This document shows positions 1-5,239 of a DNA stretch of 5,239 nucleotides, piece after piece. Location: positions 1-5,239 of the forward strand of contig DDES01000250.1 of the NCBI GenBank assembly GCA_002336765.1, read 5' to 3'. This DNA comes from Novosphingobium sp. UBA1948 (GTDB lineage: Bacteria > Pseudomonadota > Alphaproteobacteria > Sphingomonadales > Sphingomonadaceae). The first letter of the stretch is position 1; each line of letters starts with the position of its first letter. The translations under genes were made by a program, and so were the position numbers. Under the pieces are notes generated by a model that ran no database searches, was not told where the DNA came from, and saw only the letters and a list, made by a program, of their open reading frames with translations.

Positions 1-1588
1 AGCCGGTGCCGAAATCGTCGAGGGCAAAACGGATACCCGCCCTGGTCAGTTCCTCGATGAAGCCGCCGGTGCGCGGATTGTGGTCCAGCAAGACGGTTTC
101 GGTAATTTCCAGTTCGAGCCGATGCGGGGGGAATTCCGCCTCACGCAGCGCGTTGAGGATACCTAGCGCGGCACCCGGCGCACGGATCTGCACCGGCGAG
201 AGATTGACCGCCAGAATGATGTCGTCGGGCCAGCGAGCCGCGATGCGGGCGGCCTTGGCGGTGATCCAGTTACCCAGCGTGATGATCGCGCCGGTTTCCT
301 CGGCGACGGGGATGAATTCATCGGGGCGCAACTCGCCCTTTTCGGGATGGAACCAGCGCACCAGCGCCTCGAAGGCGCGGATACGGCCGGTTGTCAGGTC
401 CACCACCGGCTGGAAATAGACCGAGAGTTCGTCACGCTGGAGCGCCTGACGCAGATCGGCCTCGATTTCCTTGCGGCGCACCAGATCATGCGTCATCGAC
501 TGGGTGAAGCGCACCACCTGTTTGCGACCGCTGACTTTGGCATGGTTGAGCGCCAGATCGGCTGCGCGCAGCACGGTTTCGATCTCGTTGCCGTCTTCAG
601 GCATCAGCGCCACGCCGATGGAGCAACTGATCTCGATACGGTCATCCTCGATCCGCACGGGGCGCAGGATTTCGGAGAGAATGGCATAGGCTACATGTTC
701 GGCTTCGGAACCCGAGCCGGTTGCGAAGGCCACAATAAACTCGTCGCCGCCGAAGCGGGCGATACAGGCGCCCTTGGGGGCCTTGCGCCGCAGCCTTGCG
801 GCCACCTCGATCAGCAGGCGGTCGCCCACCTGATGGCCCAGCGTGTCATTGACCTCCTTGAAGCGATCAAGATCGAGCCACAGGATGGCCAGCTTTGCCT
901 CCGCGCCGATGCCCACCGCGCGTTCAATCAACGCGTGGTTCAGACCCGCGCGATTCAGCAAGCCGGTGACGATATCGGTGCGGGCCAGATGCTGCATTTT
1001 CTCGGCAAGGCGCTGGCTGGTTTCGGCCGAAGCGATCGAGTCCCGTAGCGCGCGGAACACCTTGAGCGTGATCGACAGCATCGCCGGGATCAGCAGGCAC
1101 AGGGTGAGCGCGAGGAAATGGCTGGCCAGATCATCCTGCATAACCCCCGCCACAATCACCGGCGCCAGCGCCAGCGTCAGTTGGCCGATGGCCAGCACGG
1201 GGCGGGCGGCATTGCGTGCCGAAATGCCGACGGAATAGGCAATCGCATTGGCAACCATCAGCGTGCGGACCGCCGCGCTGGCTTCCAGCAACATGCATTG
1301 GGCCGCGATAATGCCGGCGATCAGCGAATAGGCATAGGCGCCGACGAGATAGATCACTTCCAGCGCACGGGTGGCAGCCGGCATCACGCGCGGCAGGACC
1401 AAAGCGGTCATAATCCGGCCCATCGCTACAATCACCAGCAACGTGGCTGATAAGGCTATCCAGCGGTTGGCGGTTTCAAAACTGGCGATCGTGCTGGCAA
1501 CGATACCGGCTGCCGCGCCGATGACCAGACTGGAAGGCTGGTCGTAGAGCGTTGCCACCAGAGCCGCGCGCACGCGCTGGTCGCCCAT
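1..1588 (-). CDS. Membrane-bound GGDEF-EAL cyclic-di-GMP turnover protein (3' end outside window)
   Basis: The 529 residues visible fall in three parts. Residues 1-180 hold about six hydrophobic stretches (near 20-36, 44-65, 76-96, 106-122, 128-150, 157-176) and look like a membrane sensor; I cannot match them to a named MASE or MHYT domain. Residues 197-365 are a diguanylate cyclase domain with the metal Asp in LDLDRFKEVND (239) and an intact GGDEF at 280-284. From about 375 comes a c-di-GMP phosphodiesterase domain with EAL at 407-409, NLSPVQ at 462-467, LEITET at 493-498 and DDFGTG at 524-529. The window ends there, so the catalytic Lys and last Glu are not seen. By family knowledge it could make c-di-GMP from two GTP, degrade it to pGpG, or both. 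The RxxD inhibitory site normally just before GGDEF is absent. ATG at 1588 is the only ATG after the upstream in-frame stop; AGAAGG lies about 15 nt ahead, farther than usual. Confidence 0.93.
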   Translation of the reverse strand, partial: MGDQRVRAALVATLYDQPSSLVIGAAAGIVASTIASFETANRWIALSATLLVIVAMGRIMTALVLPRVMPAATRALEVIYLVGAYAYSLIAGIIAAQCMLLEASAAVRTLMVANAIAYSVGISARNAARPVLAIGQLTLALAPVIVAGVMQDDLASHFLALTLCLLIPAMLSITLKVFRALRDSIASAETSQRLAEKMQHLARTDIVTGLLNRAGLNHALIERAVGIGAEAKLAILWLDLDRFKEVNDTLGHQVGDRLLIEVAARLRRKAPKGACIARFGGDEFIVAFATGSGSEAEHVAYAILSEILRPVRIEDDRIEISCSIGVALMPEDGNEIETVLRAADLALNHAKVSGRKQVVRFTQSMTHDLVRRKEIEADLRQALQRDELSVYFQPVVDLTTGRIRAFEALVRWFHPEKGELRPDEFIPVAEETGAIITLGNWITAKAARIAARWPDDIILAVNLSPVQIRAPGAALGILNALREAEFPPHRLELEITETVLLDHNPRTGGFIEELTRAGIRFALDDFGTG

Positions 1589-1672
1589 ATTGGGCTGGAA
1601 TAACCTTCTGAATGATGTGCGATGCCTGAAAATTGCTCCACCCTTCCCGCAACGCGCAAATGATGGAGCATA

Positions 1673-1690
1673 GGTTACACAGAATGGTTA
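1673..1690. repeat. Two GGTTA direct repeats upstream of the GGDEF-EAL gene
   Basis: GGTTA occurs at 1673-1677 and again at 1686-1690, 13 bp apart. The second copy runs into AATGCATT, an 8-bp palindrome at 1690-1697. This is the most AT-rich part of the 158-bp gap between the 100-residue gene and the GGDEF-EAL gene, where a promoter for the latter would lie. I see no convincing -35/-10 pair. Such short repeats can arise by chance. Confidence 0.25.
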
Positions 1691-1702
1691 ATGCATTTAT
1701 TA

Positions 1703-1727
1703 CCAAACAGCGCGTGAAAGCGCTTGG
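1703..1727 (-). terminator. Possible hairpin downstream of the 100-residue gene
   Basis: AGCGC (1709-1713) and GCGCT (1720-1724) can pair across a 6-nt loop. CCA (1703-1705) and TGG (1725-1727) can extend the stem past a small bulge. On the minus strand it begins 20 nt after the stop of the 100-residue gene. It is followed by AT-rich sequence but no real T run, so factor-independent termination is doubtful. Confidence 0.25.
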
Positions 1728-1746
1728 GGCCATATAAACGCGGAGC

Positions 1747-2049
1747 CTAGTCGTTCAGTTTGCGGGTTAGTGCGCGCGCCGCGCGCCGGTCAAATTTGCG
1801 GCACACCGCCAGCCAATGCTCGCGCTCCTCGCTGGCGCCTGCCGCATGGGCTTCAAGTGCGGCGTTGCGGGCGGCGTCAAGCGCGCCCAGACCATGTTGG
1901 GCAAAGTGGCGCAGCGCCGAACGCAGCAGGAAATCCTGGCCGATGCCATTGTCGGTGTCATTGGCTGGCATTGCGGGGCGGGGAGCGCGAAGAACGCGGG
2001 TGACCGCAGCGCTTTCACCGGTTCCTGCGGCGGCAAAGCGGATCGACAT
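1747..2049 (-). CDS. Small conserved-looking protein of unknown function (100 aa)
   Basis: I cannot assign a function. The predicted protein has 100 residues and no signal peptide or membrane segment. Residues 1-37 are Ala/Arg-rich and probably flexible, with a PANDTDNG stretch. Residues 38-100 look helical and charged (LLRSALRHFAQHGLGALDAA, then EEREHWLAVCRKFDRRAARAL). The pattern of a disordered head and a helical RHFAEHGLGAA-like tail is one I associate with small uncharacterised sphingomonad proteins; that is recollection, not a search result. The start is supported by GGAGAA with an 8-nt gap to the ATG. It lies between a cell wall hydrolase gene 137 bp upstream and a GGDEF-EAL gene 158 bp downstream, all on the minus strand, which does not reveal its role. 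Several overlapping reading frames on both strands are taken as shadows of this gene. Confidence 0.75.
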   Translation of the reverse strand: MSIRFAAAGTGESAAVTRVLRAPRPAMPANDTDNGIGQDFLLRSALRHFAQHGLGALDAARNAALEAHAAGASEEREHWLAVCRKFDRRAARALTRKLND

Positions 2050-2057
2050 CGGGCGGG

Positions 2058-2063
2058 TTCTCC
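2058..2063 (-). promoter_or_regulatory. Ribosome binding site of the 100-residue gene
   Basis: Read on the minus strand this is GGAGAA, eight bases before the ATG at 2049-2047. It is the clearest Shine-Dalgarno-like site in the window and fixes the start of this small gene. Confidence 0.65.
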
Positions 2064-2147
2064 GTTGTTGTTGATGTTTTCTGACGATGTCTTGGATAGT
2101 CCGGCAGCCGCTAAACCTTGGTTCGCTGGATTGGTTATCAAGAGCCC

Positions 2148-2187
2148 ATCCGGCGTTAAGGTAATGGCCGCAAGACGCCTACCGGAT
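2148..2187 (-). terminator. Possible hairpin overlapping the stop codon of the SleB-family gene
   Basis: GGCGT (2152-2156) pairs with ACGCC (2175-2179), and ATCC (2148-2151) with GGAT (2184-2187), leaving a 4-nt bulge and an 18-nt loop. On the minus strand it starts in the stop codon of the hydrolase gene. No T run follows, so it may be an attenuating or mRNA-stabilising structure, or chance pairing. The rest of the 2050-2186 gap holds only the ribosome binding site of the next gene; I recognise no promoter there. Confidence 0.3.
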
Positions 2188-3455
2188 CAGAGTGGCGAAC
2201 CGATCCAGCGGCCCGAATTCTGGTATTCGGGGCGAACATTATCATTGCCCGGCAAGTTGGCGGCGCGATAGGCCGCGTCGCCGCCGTGGCGCAGCGCCTC
2301 GCCGGTGTAGCGGGGGGCGACATAGGCGGGCGTGACATGGGCTGCGGGCTGGACCAGCGATTGGGGTGTGGCCAGACCGGTCAGGGCGCGATGCTGGGCA
2401 TCATAGGCGCGGGCCAGCGCCACCGGATCGTCGGCCGGATCAGCCTTGGCGACGGCGGTGCGGGCATGGGCCTGCGGCAGCGGTTCGGCATCGCGGTGGG
2501 CAAAGTTGAAGGCCGAGGGCAGGCCAGCCCCGCCATAGAAACGGTAAAAGCGGTGCGCGCCGATCTGGCCGATGAAGTTGAGGCTGTCAGCCCAATAGGG
2601 ATGCACCGCGAAAGTGTGGTAATGCGTGGCAAGGCCGACAGGGCGATAGACAAAGCCATCGAGCGCTGCCTGAGCGACCTTTGCGGCGCGGTCCCAGAAA
2701 TAGCGGCTCGGCTTGCGGGCCAGCGCACCATCGCAGGTGAAGGTGAACTGGCATCCGGTGGCGCGCTCGCTGCCCTGATAGACCACGCCGCACACCGTTT
2801 TCGGGTAGGACGGGTGGGCCATGCGGTTGAGGATCACCTGTGCCACCGCGCGTTGGCCATCGTCGGGTTCGCTGGCGGCTTCGTAATAGATGGCGGCGGT
2901 GAGGCAGGTAAGCGCGCGGGTGCGATCCAGCGCGGAATTGAGGCCGGTGAGCGCGCGTGCAGCGGGGCCGGAATTGGCGAGAGGTTCGTCATCAGCTTGC
3001 GCCTGCGGCTCCTCGGAATCCCAATGCAGCCCGCTGGTCAGCGAGGACAGCGCAGACCGCCAGCCCGAGGCGGCTTGCTGCGGTTCGGCTTCGCGCGCGA
3101 TGTAATAATAGGCCGAGCCGGGGAAACTGTCGCCTGCACGCTCGAAGGGCATGGGAACGATGCCCGTGTCTTCGACATAGCTCTCCTCATGGTGGCCCAC
3201 GGTGGCGGCCAGCGCCAGCGCGCCAGCACCTTGCCCGCGATAGGCCTGAATCGCCAGCAGGGCGATGATCGCACATAGCACGGCCAGTGCCCGTTGCAGC
3301 GTGGCTTGACGCAACGCGCGGTGTTGACGCGAGGCCAGCGTCATCGGCCGGTTCCGGTGCAGGCGGGCATGGAAATCCAGCGGCGCGTCAAAGGCGCTTT
3401 GCGGGGCAAGAACAACACAGGCAAGGGTGCGGGCAGAGGCACTGAGCGAGGACAT
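2187..3455 (-). CDS. SleB/Hydrolase_2-family cell wall hydrolase, membrane-anchored
   Basis: The predicted protein has 422 residues. A hydrophobic segment near 56-72 (ALAVLCAIIALLAIQAY) follows a basic stretch and should act as a signal anchor, placing the rest in the periplasm. Residues about 184-307 form the Hydrolase_2 domain, with the YYEA motif whose Glu (192) corresponds to the catalytic acid of SleB enzymes. Four Cys (184, 222, 235, 241) and the motifs VILNRM, CQFTFTCDG, ATHYHT and FIGQIGAHRFYRF follow. Family members cut the peptidoglycan glycan strand by lytic transglycosylation; here a role in growth, division or remodelling is inferred, since the organism need not make spores. The tail from 308 is Ala/Pro-rich and probably disordered. 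An ATG at 3488 would add 11 residues, but those codons have low third-position GC and no ribosome site. The ATG at 3455 has GAGA about 8 nt upstream. An ATG at 3344, just ahead of the anchor and preceded by GGAA, is the main alternative. Confidence 0.88.
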   Translation of the reverse strand: MSSLSASARTLACVVLAPQSAFDAPLDFHARLHRNRPMTLASRQHRALRQATLQRALAVLCAIIALLAIQAYRGQGAGALALAATVGHHEESYVEDTGIVPMPFERAGDSFPGSAYYYIAREAEPQQAASGWRSALSSLTSGLHWDSEEPQAQADDEPLANSGPAARALTGLNSALDRTRALTCLTAAIYYEAASEPDDGQRAVAQVILNRMAHPSYPKTVCGVVYQGSERATGCQFTFTCDGALARKPSRYFWDRAAKVAQAALDGFVYRPVGLATHYHTFAVHPYWADSLNFIGQIGAHRFYRFYGGAGLPSAFNFAHRDAEPLPQAHARTAVAKADPADDPVALARAYDAQHRALTGLATPQSLVQPAAHVTPAYVAPRYTGEALRHGGDAAYRAANLPGNDNVRPEYQNSGRWIGSPL

Positions 3456-3604
3456 CCCGAATTCTCGGCCTGATGGACATTGGGTCATGGCTGCCAGAAA
3501 GCACGCCTTGCCCGACCCCGCATCTGCCGAATCCGCGCCGTTTCATTGCGGCACGCCCGACCGGCCTAATCCTTAACGGCCTAAGATCGCCTGTCGGCTC
3601 ACGG

Positions 3605-3619
3605 TTAACCGCCGGTTAG
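3605..3619. promoter_or_regulatory. Candidate CtrA-type binding site (TTAA-N7-TTAG)
   Basis: TTAA at 3605-3608 and TTAG at 3616-3619 are separated by exactly seven bases, seven of eight matches to the TTAA-N7-TTAA site bound by the alphaproteobacterial cell-cycle regulator CtrA. Each half lies within a CGGTTA direct repeat (3602-3607, 3613-3618) spaced 11 bp, about one helical turn. It sits in the spacer between the divergent cell wall hydrolase and transglutaminase-like genes, so it could act on either. Binding is inferred from pattern only. Confidence 0.4.
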
Positions 3620-3632
3620 CGTCTGCATTTCT

Positions 3633-3656
3633 GTCCCGTTTGGAAACGTCCCGTTT
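3633..3656. repeat. 9-bp direct repeat with nested inverted repeat upstream of the DUF3857 gene
   Basis: GTCCCGTTT occurs at 3633-3641 and 3648-3656, with a 15-bp period. Between and overlapping the copies, CGTTT (3637-3641) and AAACG (3644-3648) form an inverted repeat around GG. It lies 54 bp before the chosen start of the DUF3857 gene, a plausible place for a promoter or operator. No clear -35/-10 pair is visible, and I cannot name a regulator. The remainder of the 3456-3710 spacer holds only the CtrA-like site and scattered CTAA/TTAA words at 3566-3584. Confidence 0.35.
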
Positions 3657-3710
3657 TGGGCCTCAGCCTGTGCTGGACTTGGGGTGGAGGGACAGGCTCT
3701 CCTCAAACCC

Positions 3711-4994
3711 ATGAAAAGATTGATCGCAATGTCATCCGTGATTCTGGCCGCCCTGTCCGCTCTGGTGGCTGTACCTGCCTTGGCCGAGGAGCAGCCCCGT
3801 GTCGGGCTGGCCCCCGCATGGGTGACACAGGCCGCCGCTCCGCAACAGGCTTCGCAGAGCGGTGATACACCGCTGCGTGTGCTGTTGCAGGACCAGCAGA
3901 TCTGGTTTCATGGCGGCGTTACCAGCCTATACCAGCACCGCATCCTGAGGGTGGACCGGCCCGAGGGGCTTCAGGCGATGCAGCGCCTGTCGGTGCAGTG
4001 GCGGCCCGATAGCGACCGGCTGACGATCCACACCTTCCGCCTGACGCGCGGTGCGCGGGCAAATGATCTGCTGTCGGCGGTGCAGGAGGTGTTGGCGCAT
4101 CGTTCGATCAATTATGGCGGCTTGCGGATGGATGGCCAGCGCAGCCTTGGCCTGCCGATCGCGGGGATGCAGGTGGGTGATATCGTCGAGATCGCCTATT
4201 CCATCGATCGCAGCGAGCCTTTGCTGGGGGGGCATCACGAATTGTCGCTGGATGCGGGCACGCGCGGCGGGATCGACCGGCTGATGCTGGCAGCCAGTTG
4301 GGATGGCGATGTGGCGATGAGCGTGGCGGGGCGCAATCTGCCCGCGCCGCTGGCGCAGATGCCGGGGCGGGTGCAACTGGTGACGGACGCGCCGTTGGGA
4401 GAGAGCAAGGCGGCGCGCAGCATCGAGTTCAGCGATTTCCGGCAATGGGGCGATGTGGCAGCGCTGTTCGTGCCGCTGTTTGCCGAGGCGCGGCGCAGCA
4501 TCGATGGCTCCCCGATTCGCGCCGAGGCCTTGCGCATTGCCGCCGCCACGCCCGAGCCCGCACGTCGCGTGGGGCTGGCGCTAGAAACGGTGCGCGAGAA
4601 GGTGAAATATCTCTATGTTGGCTTGGGTGAGGGCAATTTGCGCCCGATGCCGGCAGACATGGTGTGGCAACGTGGCTTTGGCGACTGCAAGGGCAAGACC
4701 GCGCTGCTGTTGGCGATGCTCGATGCGTTAGGGATCAAGGCCGAGGCGGCGCTGGTGGCGACGCGCGGTGGTGACGGGTTGGACCGGCGTCTGCCCGCGC
4801 TCGGCGGGTTTGACCACGTGATCGTGCGGGCACAACTGGATGGCCGTGTGGTGTGGCTTGACCCGACATTGGAAGGCGAGGGGGCGTCACCGCGCTTTGG
4901 CTGGGCCTTGCCCGTGCATCCCGGGGCGGCGCTGGAGCCGATGGGCACGGTGTTGACCGTGGCGCGGCTGAACAAGGTGACGCGCAGCCCTTGA
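3711..4994 (+). CDS. Secreted DUF3857 and transglutaminase-like domain protein
   Basis: The predicted protein has 427 residues. It opens with a signal peptide: MKRL, a hydrophobic core, then cleavage after PALA near residue 25, so it should act in the periplasm. Residues about 55-240 match the DUF3857 pattern (a beta-rich region with YQHRILRV, then GLPIAGMQVGDIVEIAYSI). Residues about 285-390 form a transglutaminase-like fold, with Cys 326 in GFGDCKGKT, His 369 in GFDHVIV and Asp 384 in VWLDPT, an intact catalytic triad. The family may work as a protease, amidase or crosslinker; substrate and reaction are unknown. As I recall, many relatives carry a further C-terminal beta region of about 200 residues, whereas this one ends some 43 residues after the Asp. 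The start is uncertain: ATG 3711 gives a canonical signal peptide but poor ribosome site (GGAGG lies about 20 nt ahead); GTG 3684 would add nine residues. The hydrolase gene diverges upstream, and uvrA follows after 87 bp in the same direction and frame. Confidence 0.88.
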   Translation: MKRLIAMSSVILAALSALVAVPALAEEQPRVGLAPAWVTQAAAPQQASQSGDTPLRVLLQDQQIWFHGGVTSLYQHRILRVDRPEGLQAMQRLSVQWRPDSDRLTIHTFRLTRGARANDLLSAVQEVLAHRSINYGGLRMDGQRSLGLPIAGMQVGDIVEIAYSIDRSEPLLGGHHELSLDAGTRGGIDRLMLAASWDGDVAMSVAGRNLPAPLAQMPGRVQLVTDAPLGESKAARSIEFSDFRQWGDVAALFVPLFAEARRSIDGSPIRAEALRIAAATPEPARRVGLALETVREKVKYLYVGLGEGNLRPMPADMVWQRGFGDCKGKTALLLAMLDALGIKAEAALVATRGGDGLDRRLPALGGFDHVIVRAQLDGRVVWLDPTLEGEGASPRFGWALPVHPGAALEPMGTVLTVARLNKVTRSP

Positions 4995-5012
4995 GGGAAG
5001 ATTGCGGGGCTG

Positions 5013-5040
5013 TGGACAGGCGCGCTAGGGCGGGGAAAAT
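5013..5040 (+). promoter_or_regulatory. Candidate promoter of uvrA
   Basis: TGGACA at 5013-5018 matches five of six bases of a -35 box. After a 16-bp spacer, GAAAAT at 5035-5040 matches four of six bases of a -10 box. Transcription would begin near 5047, putting the LexA-type operator at 5056-5070 just inside the transcript, where a repressor could block the polymerase. The match is modest and unproven. Confidence 0.35.
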
Positions 5041-5044
5041 CCCC
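5032..5044 (+). terminator. Small GC hairpin between the DUF3857 gene and uvrA
   Basis: GGGGA (5032-5036) and TCCCC (5040-5044) can pair across a 3-nt AAA loop. It lies 37 bp after the stop of the DUF3857 gene and only two T follow. It could be a weak terminator, but it overlaps the candidate -10 box of uvrA and both readings are tentative. Confidence 0.25.
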
Positions 5045-5055
5045 TTGCCTCTGGC

Positions 5056-5070
5056 GAACAAATCTGGAAC
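5056..5070 (+). promoter_or_regulatory. LexA (SOS) box of uvrA, GAAC-N7-GAAC
   Basis: GAAC at 5056-5059 and GAAC at 5067-5070 are exactly seven bases apart. Read on the other strand this is GTTC-N7-GTTC, the direct-repeat operator bound by LexA in alphaproteobacteria, where uvrA and recA are known SOS targets. It ends 11 bases before the uvrA ATG. Perfect half-sites, correct spacing and the identity of the adjacent gene all agree, so induction of uvrA by DNA damage is a strong inference. Confidence 0.8.
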
Positions 5071-5081
5071 ACGACCTTCCC

Positions 5082-5239
5082 ATGAGTCTCTCCCATATTA
5101 CCGTCCGTGGCGCTCGCGAGCATAACCTCAAGGGCTTCGACATCTCGCTGCCGCGGGATAGTCTGATCGTGATCACCGGCCTGTCGGGTTCGGGCAAATC
5201 GAGCCTTGCGTTCGACACGATCTATGCCGAGGGGCAGCG
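5082..5239 (+). CDS. uvrA: Excinuclease ABC subunit UvrA, N-terminal 52 residues
   Basis: UvrA is the damage-recognising ATPase of nucleotide excision repair; with UvrB it scans DNA for lesions and loads UvrB so that UvrC can cut. The visible part starts MSLSHITVRGAREHNLKGFD and contains the first Walker A motif GLSGSGKSS at residues 33-41, followed by LAFDTIYAEGQ, the hallmark N-terminus of UvrA. The remaining roughly 900 residues lie beyond the window. ATG 5082 is the only ATG or GTG after the in-frame stop at 4992-4994, and it matches the usual family start. No strong Shine-Dalgarno site is seen; GGAAC lies about 11 nt upstream and is part of the LexA box. The gene follows the DUF3857 gene by 87 bp but appears to have its own regulated promoter. 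Confidence 0.97.
   Translation, partial: MSLSHITVRGAREHNLKGFDISLPRDSLIVITGLSGSGKSSLAFDTIYAEGQ

Noticed and set aside
347..1048. Plus-strand open frame of 233 codons
   Set aside because: It is antisense to the GGDEF and EAL coding sequence, rich in His, Gln and Arg, and shows no domain. It is a shadow frame.
1688..1702. TTAA-N7-ATTA as a second CtrA site
   Set aside because: Only the first half matches; the second half agrees at two of four positions, so it is not distinguishable from chance in an AT-rich patch.
2286..3278. Plus-strand open frame of 330 codons opposite the cell wall hydrolase gene
   Set aside because: It is Gly/Arg/Ala-rich with no recognisable motif. The minus-strand frame has a full Hydrolase_2 domain with its catalytic Glu, so the plus frame is a GC-rich shadow.
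3566..3584. CTAA, TTAA and CTAA words in a row in the divergent spacer as a CtrA array
   Set aside because: They start 7 and 8 bp apart, not the 11 bp needed for the CtrA site.
3927..4445. Minus-strand open frame of 172 codons within the DUF3857 gene
   Set aside because: It is Arg/His/Gln-rich and lies wholly inside a recognised domain on the plus strand.
4992..5081. Possible fusion or readthrough from the DUF3857 gene into uvrA, which share a frame
   Set aside because: A clean TGA ends the first gene, and the spacer contains a LexA box and promoter-like sequence. UvrA starts at its usual N-terminus, so the shared frame is coincidence.
4613..5218. Minus-strand open frame of 201 codons spanning the end of the DUF3857 gene and the start of uvrA
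   Set aside because: It is antisense to two well-supported genes and crosses the promoter and LexA box; its sequence has no family pattern.

Overview
The window looks like chromosomal DNA from a GC-rich alphaproteobacterium, most likely a sphingomonad such as Novosphingobium. The grounds are the high third-position GC of the genes, a UvrA N-terminus of the type I recall from that group, a SleB-type cell wall hydrolase, and a GAAC-N7-GAAC direct repeat (the alphaproteobacterial LexA box read from the other strand) in front of uvrA. Nothing points to phage, transposon, CRISPR or recent transfer. The taxonomic call is inference.

The left 3.45 kb is read from the minus strand. In transcription order it holds a membrane-anchored SleB/Hydrolase_2 cell wall hydrolase (3455 to 2187), a 100-residue protein I cannot name (2049 to 1747), and a membrane-bound GGDEF-EAL cyclic-di-GMP protein (1588 to 1, cut off by the window edge inside its EAL domain). 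Gaps of 137 and 158 bp, each with a weak hairpin, separate them, so they need not be one operon.

The right part is read from the plus strand. A divergent spacer of about 255 bp (3456-3710) carries a near-consensus CtrA-type site (TTAA-N7-TTAG) and a 9-bp direct repeat. It leads into a secreted DUF3857/transglutaminase-like protein (3711-4994) with an intact Cys-His-Asp triad but a short C-terminus. An 87-bp spacer with a candidate promoter and a perfect SOS-type operator then precedes the first 52 codons of uvrA (5082 to the window end).

Two genes concern the cell envelope (SleB hydrolase, transglutaminase-like protein), one second-messenger signalling and one DNA repair. I see no evidence that they form a single functional system. 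The most informative signals are regulatory: the LexA box at uvrA and the CtrA-like site between the two envelope genes. I found no convincing previously undescribed system.
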